A stretch of 64,000 bases of DNA from Skermanella rosea (GTDB lineage Bacteria > Pseudomonadota > Alphaproteobacteria > Azospirillales > Azospirillaceae): positions 3,651,471 through 3,715,470 of the forward strand of contig NZ_CP086111.1 in assembly GCF_016806835.2 (NCBI RefSeq), in the 5' to 3' direction. This document shows positions 8,169 to 16,573 of this stretch, piece after piece. A model generated the notes under the pieces. That model was not told where the DNA came from. It did not search any database and worked only from the letters and a program-made list of their open reading frames with translations. The stretch's first letter is position 1. Each line of letters begins with the position of its first letter. A program made the translations under genes and the position numbers.

Positions 8169-9070
8169 GCGAGGCGACAAGGGTCGGCTTCGTCGGGCTC
8201 GGGCTGATGGGCACGGGCATCGCGCGGAACATCCTGCGCAAGGGGTTCCCCGTCACCGTGCTGGCGCACCGCAACCGCCAGCCGCTGGAGGAACTGCTGG
8301 CCGAAGGCGCCGCCGAGGCGGCGAGCGCGGCGGACCTGGCGCGCAATTCGGACGTGGTGATCGTCTGCGTCACCGGGACGCCGCAGGTCCGCGACGTGCT
8401 GTTCCGGGACGGCGGCCTGCTGGAGGGCGTGCATGACGGCCTGATCGTGATCGACAGCAGCACGGGGGATCCGGAATTCGCGGCCGAGGCCGAGGCCGCC
8501 GTCCAGGCGCGCGGCGGGCGCTTCATGGACGCCCCCGTCAACCGGACGCCCAAGGAGGCGGCGGAGGGCCGGCTGAACGTGCTCGCCGGCGGCGACGCCG
8601 CGACGCTGGAGGCGGTGCGGCCGGTGCTCGAAACCTATTCCGAGACGATCCACCATGTCGGGCCGCTGGGATCGGGCTACCGGGCGAAGCTGATCCACAA
8701 CTTCATCGCCCAGGGCACCGCCGTCCTGCTGGCCGAGGCGTTCTGCACCGCCGCCAAGGTCGGGCTGGACCTGGAGGCGTTCGCCGATCTCTGCCGGCTC
8801 AGCGGCGCGCACAGCCGCACCTTCGATCGGATCATTCCCTTCGTCCTGGAGGGCGACGATTCCGGCCAGAAGTTCACCCTGCGGAATGCGGTCAAGGACA
8901 TGCGCTCCTACACCCGCCTCGCGGAATCGGCGCCGACGACCGCCTTCGCGGCGCAGGCGGTCCACCAGACCTACCTTCTTGCCACCAACCTCGGCCACGG
9001 CGACAAATACGTGCCTCATCTGTTCGATGTGATCGGGCAAGTGAACGGCGTGACCGTCCGGGCCCGCTGA
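8165..9070 (+). CDS. 3-hydroxyisobutyrate-dehydrogenase-family NAD(P)-dependent reductase
   Basis: A 301-residue enzyme with an N-terminal Rossmann fold (GFVGLGLMGTGIARNIL), the substrate-binding motif DAPVNRTPKEAAEGRLNVLAGG and the catalytic Lys motif GSGYRAKLIHNF. Family members act on 3-hydroxyisobutyrate, tartronate semialdehyde/glycerate or 4-carbon aldonates. A standard DAPVSGG is replaced here by DAPVNRT, so the substrate is likely not the classical one. It is translationally coupled (ATGA) to the alpha-hydroxy-acid oxidoreductase, which suggests an oxidation/reduction pair on one substrate; this is inference. Confidence 0.85.
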   Translation: MSEATRVGFVGLGLMGTGIARNILRKGFPVTVLAHRNRQPLEELLAEGAAEAASAADLARNSDVVIVCVTGTPQVRDVLFRDGGLLEGVHDGLIVIDSSTGDPEFAAEAEAAVQARGGRFMDAPVNRTPKEAAEGRLNVLAGGDAATLEAVRPVLETYSETIHHVGPLGSGYRAKLIHNFIAQGTAVLLAEAFCTAAKVGLDLEAFADLCRLSGAHSRTFDRIIPFVLEGDDSGQKFTLRNAVKDMRSYTRLAESAPTTAFAAQAVHQTYLLATNLGHGDKYVPHLFDVIGQVNGVTVRAR

Positions 9071-9114
9071 GGGCCGGACTTCTCCAAGGACCCCATGGAC
9101 AAGGACCCGCAACC

Positions 9115-10044
9115 ATGACAGCACAAGGGCAGCCGCGCTACCGGGGCGTATTTCCGGTGGCGCCGACGGTGTTCACGGACTCGGGCGACCTGGACCTGGA
9201 CGGCCAGCGCCGCGCCATCGACTTCATGATCGACGCCGGTTCCCACGGCATCTGCATCCTGGCGAACTTCTCCGAGCAGTTCGTGCTGACCGACGCCGAG
9301 CGCGATCGCGTCCAGGACGCCGTCCTGGAGCATGTCGCCGGCCGCGTTCCGATCATCGTGACGACGACCCACTTCGGCACCGCCGTCTGCGCCGAGCGCA
9401 GCCGGCGCGCCCAGGAGGCGGGAGCGGCCATGGTCATGATCATGCCGCCCTACCACGGCGCCACGTTCCGGGTGCCGGAGGAATCGATCTTCCAGTTCTA
9501 CCAGCGGGTGTCCGACGCGATCGACATCCCGATCATGATCCAGGACGCGCCGGTCGCCGGGACGCCGCTTTCTGCGGCCTTTCTCGCACGGATGGCTCGC
9601 GAAATCGAAAACGTTTCCTATTTCAAGATCGAGGTCCCGCAGGCTGCCGCCAAGCTCCGCACGCTGATCGAGCTGGGCGGCGACGCGATCGAGGGGCCTT
9701 GGGACGGCGAGGAGGCGATCACGTTGCTCGCCGATCTCGACGCGGGTGCGACCGGCGCGATGACGGGCGGGGGCTATCCGGACGGCATCCGGCAGATCAC
9801 GGACCCGTACGAGGCCGGCCGCCGCGAGGAGGCGATCGAGGCCTATGGCCGGTGGCTGCCGCTGATCAATTACGAGAACCGCCAAGCCGGCCTGATCGCG
9901 GCCAAGGTTCTCATGAAGGAAGGCGGCGTCATCAAGTCCGAAGCGGTCCGCCACCCGCTTCAGCCGCTGCACCCGAAAACCCGCGCCGGGCTGATCGAAA
10001 CCGCCCGGCGGCTCGACCCGCTCGTCCTCCGCTGGGCACGCTGA
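9115..10044 (+). CDS. 2-keto-3-deoxy sugar-acid dehydratase (DHDPS/DapA fold, L-KDA dehydratase-like)
   Basis: A 309-residue TIM-barrel enzyme of the dihydrodipicolinate-synthase superfamily. The Schiff-base Lys is in SYFKIEVP near residue 165. ILANFSEQF, MPPYHGATFRVPEE and DAIEGPWDGEEAITLLADL closely resemble what I recall of the Azospirillum brasilense L-2-keto-3-deoxyarabonate dehydratase, which has the same length. That enzyme converts 2-keto-3-deoxy-L-arabonate to alpha-ketoglutaric semialdehyde. The adjacent aldehyde dehydrogenase performs the next step, supporting the assignment. A 5-dehydro-4-deoxyglucarate dehydratase role is the main alternative. Confidence 0.85.
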   Translation: MTAQGQPRYRGVFPVAPTVFTDSGDLDLDGQRRAIDFMIDAGSHGICILANFSEQFVLTDAERDRVQDAVLEHVAGRVPIIVTTTHFGTAVCAERSRRAQEAGAAMVMIMPPYHGATFRVPEESIFQFYQRVSDAIDIPIMIQDAPVAGTPLSAAFLARMAREIENVSYFKIEVPQAAAKLRTLIELGGDAIEGPWDGEEAITLLADLDAGATGAMTGGGYPDGIRQITDPYEAGRREEAIEAYGRWLPLINYENRQAGLIAAKVLMKEGGVIKSEAVRHPLQPLHPKTRAGLIETARRLDPLVLRWAR

Positions 10045-10090
10045 GGACGGACGGGACCCCGAGAAACGGTTCCAGAGGAGTTAGTCGAAC

Positions 10091-11671
10091 ATGAAAATCA
10101 CCGGTGACATGCTGATCGGCGCCAAGTCCGTGCGCGGTCGCGAAACCACGTTCTACGCGGTGAACCCCGCCAACGGGGAGAAGATGGAGCCGGCCTTCGG
10201 CGGCGGCGGCGAAGCCGAGGTCCGCGAGGCCTGCAAGCTGGCCTGGGCCGCCTTCGACAGCTATCGGGAAACCAGCCTGGAAGCCCGCGCGACCTTCCTG
10301 GAGACCGTTGCCCAGAAGATCATGGACCTGGGCGACCCGCTGGTCGAGCGGGCCTCCGCCGAGAGCGGCCTGCCGCGCGCCCGGATCGAGGGCGAGCGCG
10401 GCCGAACCGTCGGCCAGCTCCGCCTATTCGCCGGGGTCGTCCGCGAGGGTGGCTGGATCGAGGCCCGCATCGACCCCGCCCTGCCCGACCGCAAGCCCCT
10501 GCCGCGCCCCGACCAGCGCCAGCGCCACATACCGCTCGGCCCGGTCGCGGTCTTCGGGGCCAGCAACTTCCCGCTGGCCTTCTCGGTCGCGGGCGGCGAC
10601 ACCGCCTCGGCGCTGGCCGCGGGCTGCCCGGTAATCGTCAAGGCCCACTCGGCCCATCCCGGCACGTCGGAACTGGTCGGCCGGGCCGTCCAGGCGGCGG
10701 TCGCGGAGTGCGGCCTGCCCGAGGGCGTCTTCTCCATGGTGTTCGGCGCCGGCAACTCGGTCGGCACCGCCCTGGTCTCGGACTGGCGGATCAAGGCCGT
10801 GGGCTTCACCGGATCGCGCCGGGGCGGCATGGCCCTGGTGAGCGTCGCGGCGGCCCGCCGCGAGCCGATCCCTGTCTATGCCGAGATGAGCAGCATCAAC
10901 CCGGTCTTCCTGCTGCCGTCCGCGCTGTCGTCGCGCACCGAGGCGCTGGGCAAGGGCTATGTCGCCTCCCTCAACCTGGGCGCCGGCCAATTCTGCACCA
11001 ACCCCGGCATCGTGCTGGCGCTGGACGGCCCGGACCTCGACCGTTTCCTGGAGACGGCCAAGGCGGAAGTGGGCAACAGCGCCGCGTCGACCATGCTGAC
11101 GCCCGGCATCTTCGCCGCCTATGACGAGGGCGTGCGGAAGCTTTCGGGCAATTCGAAGGTCCGCCTGCTTGCCCGCGGCCAAGCCTGCTCCGGCCCGAAC
11201 CAGTGCCAGACAGCCGTGTTCGAGACCGACGCCGCCAGCTTCCTGTCCGAGACCGATCTTCAGGAAGAGGTGTTCGGTGCCTCGTCCCTGGTGATCCGCT
11301 GCCCGGACCTGGAGACGGTGCGCACCGTCGCGGAGCATCTGGAAGGTCAGCTGACCGCGACGGTCCAGGCCGACGAGGGCGACCTCGACGCCGCCCGGAT
11401 GCTGCTGCCGGTCCTGGAGCGCAAGGCCGGCCGCGTGCTGTTCAACGGCTGGCCGACCGGCGTGGACGTCAGCCACGCCATGGTCCATGGCGGCCCCTTC
11501 CCGTCCACGGCGGACGGCCGCAGCACCTCGGTCGGCACGCTGGCGATCCGTCGCTTCCTGCGCCCGGTCTGCTACCAGGACGTTCCGGCCAGCCTGCTGC
11601 CGGAAGCGTTGAAGGACGGCAACCCGCTGAAGCTGTGGCGGCGCATCGGTGGCGAGATGGGTCGCGACTGA
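10091..11671 (+). CDS. Alpha-ketoglutaric semialdehyde dehydrogenase (2,5-dioxovalerate dehydrogenase)
   Basis: A 526-residue aldehyde dehydrogenase. The NAD(P)-binding region reads [20 protein letters not shown], typical of the KGSADH group. The catalytic Glu is in [13 protein letters not shown] and the catalytic Cys in [10 protein letters not shown]. It oxidises alpha-ketoglutaric semialdehyde to alpha-ketoglutarate, the last step of non-phosphorylative pentonate and of aldarate/hydroxyproline breakdown. It is the last gene of the TRAP operon, 46 bases after the dehydratase, with GAGGAG before its ATG and a terminator hairpin after its stop. Confidence 0.9.
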   Translation: MKITGDMLIGAKSVRGRETTFYAVNPANGEKMEPAFGGGGEAEVREACKLAWAAFDSYRETSLEARATFLETVAQKIMDLGDPLVERASAESGLPRARIEGERGRTVGQLRLFAGVVREGGWIEARIDPALPDRKPLPRPDQRQRHIPLGPVAVFGASNFPLAFSVAGGDTASALAAGCPVIVKAHSAHPGTSELVGRAVQAAVAECGLPEGVFSMVFGAGNSVGTALVSDWRIKAVGFTGSRRGGMALVSVAAARREPIPVYAEMSSINPVFLLPSALSSRTEALGKGYVASLNLGAGQFCTNPGIVLALDGPDLDRFLETAKAEVGNSAASTMLTPGIFAAYDEGVRKLSGNSKVRLLARGQACSGPNQCQTAVFETDAASFLSETDLQEEVFGASSLVIRCPDLETVRTVAEHLEGQLTATVQADEGDLDAARMLLPVLERKAGRVLFNGWPTGVDVSHAMVHGGPFPSTADGRSTSVGTLAIRRFLRPVCYQDVPASLLPEALKDGNPLKLWRRIGGEMGRD

Positions 11672-11695
11672 GACCGCCGACCGGTCTGACGCAGG

Positions 11696-11721
11696 GGGGA
11701 GGTGCCGGCCGGCGCCTCCCC
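11696..11721. terminator. Terminator hairpin after the sugar-acid operon
   Basis: GGGGAGGTGCCGG (11696-11708) pairs with CCGGCGCCTCCCC (11709-11721), one G-T pair. It lies between two convergent stops, with CGCTTTCT following on the plus strand. Confidence 0.55.
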
Positions 11722-11730
11722 ATTCGCTTT

Positions 11731-12765
11731 CTATCCGGCCTTCGGGACGGCGTCGTAGAAGCTGTAGTCGAACAGTTCGTCCAGGTTGACCGGCTTGACC
11801 TGCGTCCCCAGGGTTTGCTGGAAGTCCTGGAGCACGGCCGTGGCGTCCCGGATCACGTGGGGATCGGCGACCAGGTTGGTGTTGGGGGACCGCAGCGCCT
11901 TGTCGATGATCCGCGGGTCCACCAGTCCCTTGCCGACGAAGGCGGTGACGTGGTCGGCCGCGCGGTCCTGCCGGCTTCGCGCGAATTCGGTCGCGCGGAC
12001 GTGAAGCTCGACCAGGGTGGCGACGGCGTCCCGGTTGGCGGCGATGGTCGCTTCCCGCACCGCCAGCACGGCGCCCGGCTGGCGCGGCAGCATGGTGCTG
12101 GCCGGGGCGACGATCCGGGCGGTGGGATCGCGTTCCTGCACGATCGTCAGGATCGGCTCCAGGATCGAGGCGCCCTCGACCGCGCCCGCCAGCAGTGCCT
12201 GCTGCACCTGGTCCTCGCCGACGCCGACGATCTCGACATGGCGGGCATCGGCCTGGGCGACGCGGTTCAGGTAATATCTCAGGATCGTGTCCGGCACCGA
12301 GCCGGTCGGCAGCGTGGCGATCTTGGCGGGGCGCCCCGCGCGATCGAAGAAGCCCTTGAATCCTTCTGCGGCCGAGGGCGCCGCGGCCATCATCTCCGCG
12401 AAGGGACCCCGGCCGATCAGGGCGACCTGGTCGATGATGTTCGACGCGAGCACCTTGACGTCGATGCCCCGCGAGCGGGCGACCATGGCCGGCCCGATCC
12501 CGACATAGGCCACGTCCAGGCTGCCGGACGCCAGCGCCTGGACCATGGCGGGCCCGGACGAGAACTGCGTCAGTTCGAGCTTCAGACCGGCCTTACCGGT
12601 CCAGCCCTCGCCCTGCATGATGAAGAGCTGGGTCATGGGGATGATGGGGATGTAGCCCACCCTCAGGGTAACCGGTGCCGCCAGGGCGGAGACGGGCAGC
12701 AGGGCCGCCGCGGCTGCGATGCCGGAGAGTTGGACGAACCGGCGGCGGGACAAGGCGATGGACAT
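11731..12765 (-). CDS. ABC transporter substrate-binding protein, NrtA/SsuA/TauA-like
   Basis: A 344-residue binding protein. It starts with a signal peptide that has a twin-Arg-like motif (SRRRFVQLSG) ending at about residue 30. The mature part has the NMT1/SsuA fold markers VTLRVGYIPIIPMTQLFI, MVQALASGSLDVAYVGIGPAM and EGASILEPILTIV. Such proteins bind nitrate, sulfonates, taurine or similar small molecules. No permease or ATPase gene lies near it, so it must work with a transporter encoded elsewhere. It is divergent from the TAXI gene, with 219 bases between. Confidence 0.85.
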   Translation of the reverse strand: MSIALSRRRFVQLSGIAAAAALLPVSALAAPVTLRVGYIPIIPMTQLFIMQGEGWTGKAGLKLELTQFSSGPAMVQALASGSLDVAYVGIGPAMVARSRGIDVKVLASNIIDQVALIGRGPFAEMMAAAPSAAEGFKGFFDRAGRPAKIATLPTGSVPDTILRYYLNRVAQADARHVEIVGVGEDQVQQALLAGAVEGASILEPILTIVQERDPTARIVAPASTMLPRQPGAVLAVREATIAANRDAVATLVELHVRATEFARSRQDRAADHVTAFVGKGLVDPRIIDKALRSPNTNLVADPHVIRDATAVLQDFQQTLGTQVKPVNLDELFDYSFYDAVPKAG

Positions 12766-12984
12766 GGGCGGGCGCTCCGGAAGGTTATGCTTTTTGCCGA
12801 CATTAGCATCCCGGAGCCTCCGGAATCGTGGGGCATCCCTGGTACGGGACTTGGCCGATCGTCAGAGGCGCGGTAATGCCATTCTCCCTGCCCTGCCCTA
12901 TCGATCATCATCGGAATTGCCTTTCCCTTATGCGGGGACGGCTGGTCTCCTGGAACCGTCTTCCCCGAAACGGACACCGTCCTG

Positions 12985-14037
12985 ATGCTGAATACCGGTA
13001 AATCCATACTGATCGCGGCCAGATTCATCGCCGCCATGGCGATCGGCGCGCTTGTTTCCCAAGAGACCATGGCGCAACAGGCGCGGGAAACCCCCGGGGC
13101 GCAGGCGGCCCCCGTCCGCAAGGGCGGCCAGTCCCCGGCCGAGCGGATCAACGCCTGGACGGTGGGCCTGGCCGGCGGACAGCTGGAAGGAGCGCCGCTG
13201 CGCCTGGCATCGGAAATCGCGCGCGTCGTCGACGATGGCGACAATGCCCACGTCCTGCCGATCGTCACGCGGGGCCCGACCGAGAACGTCAATTCCCTCC
13301 TCTATCTCCGGGGAGTGGACATGGCCATCATCAACACTGACGTGATCGAGGAGTACAAGGCCCAGGTTCCCAATATCCAGCAGCAGATCACCTATGTGCT
13401 GAACCTGTTCCCGTCGGAGCTCCATGTCTTCGTGCGGCCGGAAATCCAGTCGCTCGACGACCTCAAGGGCAAGAAGGTGAACTTCAACACCCTCGGCACG
13501 GCGGCAGCCTATTCGGGACCGCTGATCTTCACGCGGCTGGGCCTGGACGTCGAGAAGACCTTCATTCCCCATCCGGTGGCGCTGGAGCAGATGCGCAACG
13601 GCGCCGGCGACATGGCCGCGGTCGTGTTCATCACCTCCAAGCCGGTCGATGCCTTCCTCAAGGGGCGGTGGGAGCCTGGCTTCAAGTTCCTGCCGGTCGA
13701 GTACGACAGGAAGTTCGAGGACTATTATCTCCCGTCGCGGCTGGATCCGGCGGACTATCCCAGCCTGATTCCCGAGGGCAGCCAAGTCACGACGATCGCC
13801 GTCCCGACCTTTCTGGCCGCCTACAATTGGCCGCGAAGCTCCGACCGCTACCGCCGCATGGCCCGTTTCGTCGACAACCTGTTCAGCCGCATGCCGACCC
13901 TCCAGGGGCCGGGCTTCGACCCGAAGTGGAAGAACGTCAACCTCGCCTCCCGGGTGCCGGGGCTGGAGCGTTACCGCGCCGCGCAGGACTGGCTCGACAA
14001 GTCCGGGTCGGCCCAGGAAAGCAGCCTGCCGCGATGA
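12985..14037 (+). CDS. TAXI-family TRAP substrate-binding protein
   Basis: A 350-residue secreted protein with a signal peptide (cleavage near TMAQQ, residue 30). Domain markers of the TAXI family are GLAGGQLEGAPLRLASEIA, the NVNSLLYLRGVDMAIINTD block, LDDLKGKKVNFNTLGTAAAYSG and VVFITSKPVDAFL. TAXI proteins normally feed fused DctQM permeases, often with glutamate or other acids. No TRAP permease is adjacent, so it is an orphan. It overlaps the following gene by GATGA, suggesting that the two secreted proteins are made together. Confidence 0.82.
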   Translation: MLNTGKSILIAARFIAAMAIGALVSQETMAQQARETPGAQAAPVRKGGQSPAERINAWTVGLAGGQLEGAPLRLASEIARVVDDGDNAHVLPIVTRGPTENVNSLLYLRGVDMAIINTDVIEEYKAQVPNIQQQITYVLNLFPSELHVFVRPEIQSLDDLKGKKVNFNTLGTAAAYSGPLIFTRLGLDVEKTFIPHPVALEQMRNGAGDMAAVVFITSKPVDAFLKGRWEPGFKFLPVEYDRKFEDYYLPSRLDPADYPSLIPEGSQVTTIAVPTFLAAYNWPRSSDRYRRMARFVDNLFSRMPTLQGPGFDPKWKNVNLASRVPGLERYRAAQDWLDKSGSAQESSLPR

Positions 14038-14657
14038 CGACCCCGACTGCCTATCGTGAAGCTCCGCAGCCTGCCTGCCCGGAGCTGCGGAAGACGTTGG
14101 GGCACTGCCTTGCGGCGGCGATCCTGCTGCTGTCCGCCTCCGCGTCGGCGCAGACCGCCGACGACGCCCCTCGGACGGAGGCCGCGGACTGGATCGTCAG
14201 CGAGACGGCCTCTCCCGTGGACTACAGCCGGCAGGTCAGCGCCACCATGCTTTCCGCGGCACCTCCCGGGGAGCGGGAGATGTCCTTCGCCATGCATTGC
14301 AGGCAGGGAAAGACCGAGCTGGTGCTGGGTGTCCCCGACTTCGCCCGTTACCCCGCGGGCACCGCGCTGGTGCTGGAATTCCTCCCGCTCACCGAGGAGG
14401 CGATGCGCGACCAGACGGTGGAGCGGCGCTGGGTCCAGCATCGCGGCCAGGAGCAGCGGTGGAACGAGCTGAGCGGCACCACGGACGTGTCGCTGCGGGG
14501 CGATACCGTCGGCTTCCTCAAGCAGCTGCCGGACGGAGGCCGGCTTTTCGTGCGGATGAAGGACAAGCAGGGCGATATGCATGAGGCCGAATTCGACCTC
14601 ACCGGGTTCGATCCCGTCCGCGAAAAACTCGCCTCCGCCTGCGGCTGGCCCGCCTGA
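14034..14657 (+). CDS. Secreted protein of unknown function (possibly TagO/VasI-like)
   Basis: A 207-residue protein with a hydrophobic stretch (LAAAILLLSASASAQ, residues ~25-40) that fits a signal peptide, although it begins unusually far from Met1. The mature part has one Cys in AMHCRQGKTELVL and one in the C-terminal ASACGWPA, probably a disulfide. The ending FDLTGFDPVREKLASACGW recalls TagO/VasI proteins linked to type VI secretion, but no such genes are nearby, so this is tentative. The ATG at 14034 overlaps the TAXI stop. It could be a periplasmic partner of that protein. Confidence 0.7.
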   Translation: MTTPTAYREAPQPACPELRKTLGHCLAAAILLLSASASAQTADDAPRTEAADWIVSETASPVDYSRQVSATMLSAAPPGEREMSFAMHCRQGKTELVLGVPDFARYPAGTALVLEFLPLTEEAMRDQTVERRWVQHRGQEQRWNELSGTTDVSLRGDTVGFLKQLPDGGRLFVRMKDKQGDMHEAEFDLTGFDPVREKLASACGWPA

Positions 14658-14747
14658 TTGCCACGCCTCCCTGTTGGAAGGACCGGCCGGACCTTATCTA
14701 CGGTCTGGACCAAGTCGATACAGGGTTCTCTCGAAGGAGGCTTTCCG

Positions 14748-15728
14748 ATGCCATCGTCCGATGACTGGCAGATCCCCCCCGAATTCCAGCCGGATCCCGA
14801 CGCGGTGGCCTTTGATCTGGATCGCGCCCTGTCCTCGGTCGTGGCCCTGAGGGCGAGCGTTCCCGACGATGCCTTCACGGCGGAAACGCTCGGGACGCAG
14901 AGGGCGGGACAAGGCGCCGTGATCCGCGAGGACGGCCTCGTGCTGACCATCGGCTACCTGATCGCCGAGGCGGAGGAGATCTGGCTCACGACCAGCGACG
15001 GCCGGGCCGTGAAGGGCCATGTCCTGGCCTATGATTACGACAGCGGCTTCGGCATCGTCCAGGCGCTGTCGCCGCTCGGCGTGCCGGCGCTGTCCCTGGG
15101 GAACTCGCGCCACGCGACCGTGGGCGAGCATGTGGTGATCGGCGGGTCCGGCGGCCGGCCCCATTCGCTGGCGGCAAGGGTGGCGGCCCGGCAGGAATTC
15201 GCGGGCTATTGGGAATATCTGCTGGACGACGCCATCTTCACGGTGCCCGCACACCCGAACTGGGGCGGCACGGCGCTGCTGGGACCGCAGGGCGAGCTTC
15301 TCGGAATCGGTTCGCTCCAGTTGCAGTCCCGGGACAGCGGCGGGCGGCTGGTCCCGCTGAACATGAGCGTGCCGATCGACCTGCTGAAGCCGATCCTGGA
15401 CGACCTGCTGAGGCTCGGCCGCTCCAGCGGACCTTCCCGGCCCTGGCTCGGGCTCTACGCCACCGAGGACGAGCGTGACCGGGTCGTGCTTGCCGGCTTG
15501 GCGGGCGACGGCCCGGCGCGGCGGGCGGAGCTCCGCGCCGGCGACATCGTGCGCGCCATCGCGGGCAAACCGATCCAGTCGCTGGCCGGGTTCTACCGGT
15601 CCCTGTGGTCGCTCGGCCCCGCGGGCATCGACGTCCCGCTCACCGTGGAGCGCGAGGGCGACGTGTTCGACCTCCGCGTCGGCTCCGCCGACCGCAGCCG
15701 CTTCCTGAAGCCCAACCGGCTGCATTGA
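14748..15728 (+). CDS. HtrA-like (S1C) pseudoprotease with C-terminal PDZ domain
   Basis: A 326-residue protein. Residues ~25-225 follow the chymotrypsin/HtrA fold, and ~230-310 form a PDZ domain (RAELRAGDIVRAIAGKPIQSL). All three catalytic positions are changed. The usual T-N-A-H-V-V is TIGYLI (His to Tyr ~70), the D-x-x-T-D-L-A block is YDYDSGFGI (Asp to Gly ~100), and G-N-S-G-G is PNWGGT (Ser to Trp ~172). It should therefore bind peptides but not cleave them. No signal peptide is evident. RBS AAGGAGG is seven bases before ATG 14748; an upstream open frame lacks one. It lies just before lutABC. Confidence 0.83.
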   Translation: MPSSDDWQIPPEFQPDPDAVAFDLDRALSSVVALRASVPDDAFTAETLGTQRAGQGAVIREDGLVLTIGYLIAEAEEIWLTTSDGRAVKGHVLAYDYDSGFGIVQALSPLGVPALSLGNSRHATVGEHVVIGGSGGRPHSLAARVAARQEFAGYWEYLLDDAIFTVPAHPNWGGTALLGPQGELLGIGSLQLQSRDSGGRLVPLNMSVPIDLLKPILDDLLRLGRSSGPSRPWLGLYATEDERDRVVLAGLAGDGPARRAELRAGDIVRAIAGKPIQSLAGFYRSLWSLGPAGIDVPLTVEREGDVFDLRVGSADRSRFLKPNRLH

Positions 15729-15817
15729 CGGCGGCGAAGTATCGGGCACGGCGTAACGGCCGGCCGGTTCAGGTGTTCACACTCTACCACCTGGGACCAC
15801 CCCGACCGGAGCCGCCC

Positions 15818-16573
15818 GTGCGCGTCGCGCTGTTCATCACCTGCTACAATGACACCCTGTTCCCGCAGACGGGCATCGCCACCGTCCGCCTGCTGGAGCG
15901 GCTGGGCCATACCGTCGAGTTCCCGGAGGATCAGACCTGCTGCGGTCAGATGCACTCCAATACGGGCTACGGCGACGAGGCCATCCCGCTGATAAGGCGT
16001 TTCGTCAAGTCGTTCCGGGACGCCGAGGTCATCGTCTCCCCCTCGTCGTCCTGTGTCTCCAACATTCGCACGGCGTGGCTCCGCACCTTGGCCGACACCG
16101 GCGACGAGGCGCTGAAGCGCGACGTGGCCGAGATCGTGCCGCGGGTCTTCGAGCTGTCGCAGTTCCTGGTGGACAAGCTCGGGATCGACGACGTCGGCGC
16201 CTATTATCCCCGCCGCGTCACCTACCACCCGACCTGCAACTCGCTGCGCGCATTGAAGGTGGGCGACGCGCCGATGAGGCTGCTCGCCAAGGTGCGCGGC
16301 CTCGACCTCGTCGAACTGCCGGACGCGCGGGAATGCTGCGGCTTCGGCGGCACCTTCGCGGTCAAGAACGAGGACACTTCGGTCGCCATGCTGTCGGACA
16401 AGATGCGCTCGGTGCTGGGTACCCGGGCGGAGATCTGCACCGCCCTGGACAGTTCGTGCCTGATGCATATCGGCGGCGGGCTGCACCGGCTGCGCAGCGG
16501 CGTGCGGACCGTCCATCTGGCGGAAATCCTGGCTTCAACGGAAAAGGACTTCATCCATGGCGAGCGCCGCTGA
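15818..16573 (+). CDS. lutA: Lactate utilization protein LutA (LldE), cysteine-rich Fe-S subunit
   Basis: A 251-residue cytoplasmic protein with two CCG domains: TCCGQMHSNTGY near residue 37 and CCGFGGTFAVKN near 170, each with companion Cys residues. These are the usual Fe-S ligands of the LutA/GlpC/HdrB family. With LutB and LutC it forms the iron-sulfur L-lactate oxidase that yields pyruvate. The start is a GTG at 15818, where homology begins (RVALFITCYNDTLFP). Its end overlaps lutB by 17 bases. Confidence 0.92.
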   Translation: MRVALFITCYNDTLFPQTGIATVRLLERLGHTVEFPEDQTCCGQMHSNTGYGDEAIPLIRRFVKSFRDAEVIVSPSSSCVSNIRTAWLRTLADTGDEALKRDVAEIVPRVFELSQFLVDKLGIDDVGAYYPRRVTYHPTCNSLRALKVGDAPMRLLAKVRGLDLVELPDARECCGFGGTFAVKNEDTSVAMLSDKMRSVLGTRAEICTALDSSCLMHIGGGLHRLRSGVRTVHLAEILASTEKDFIHGERR

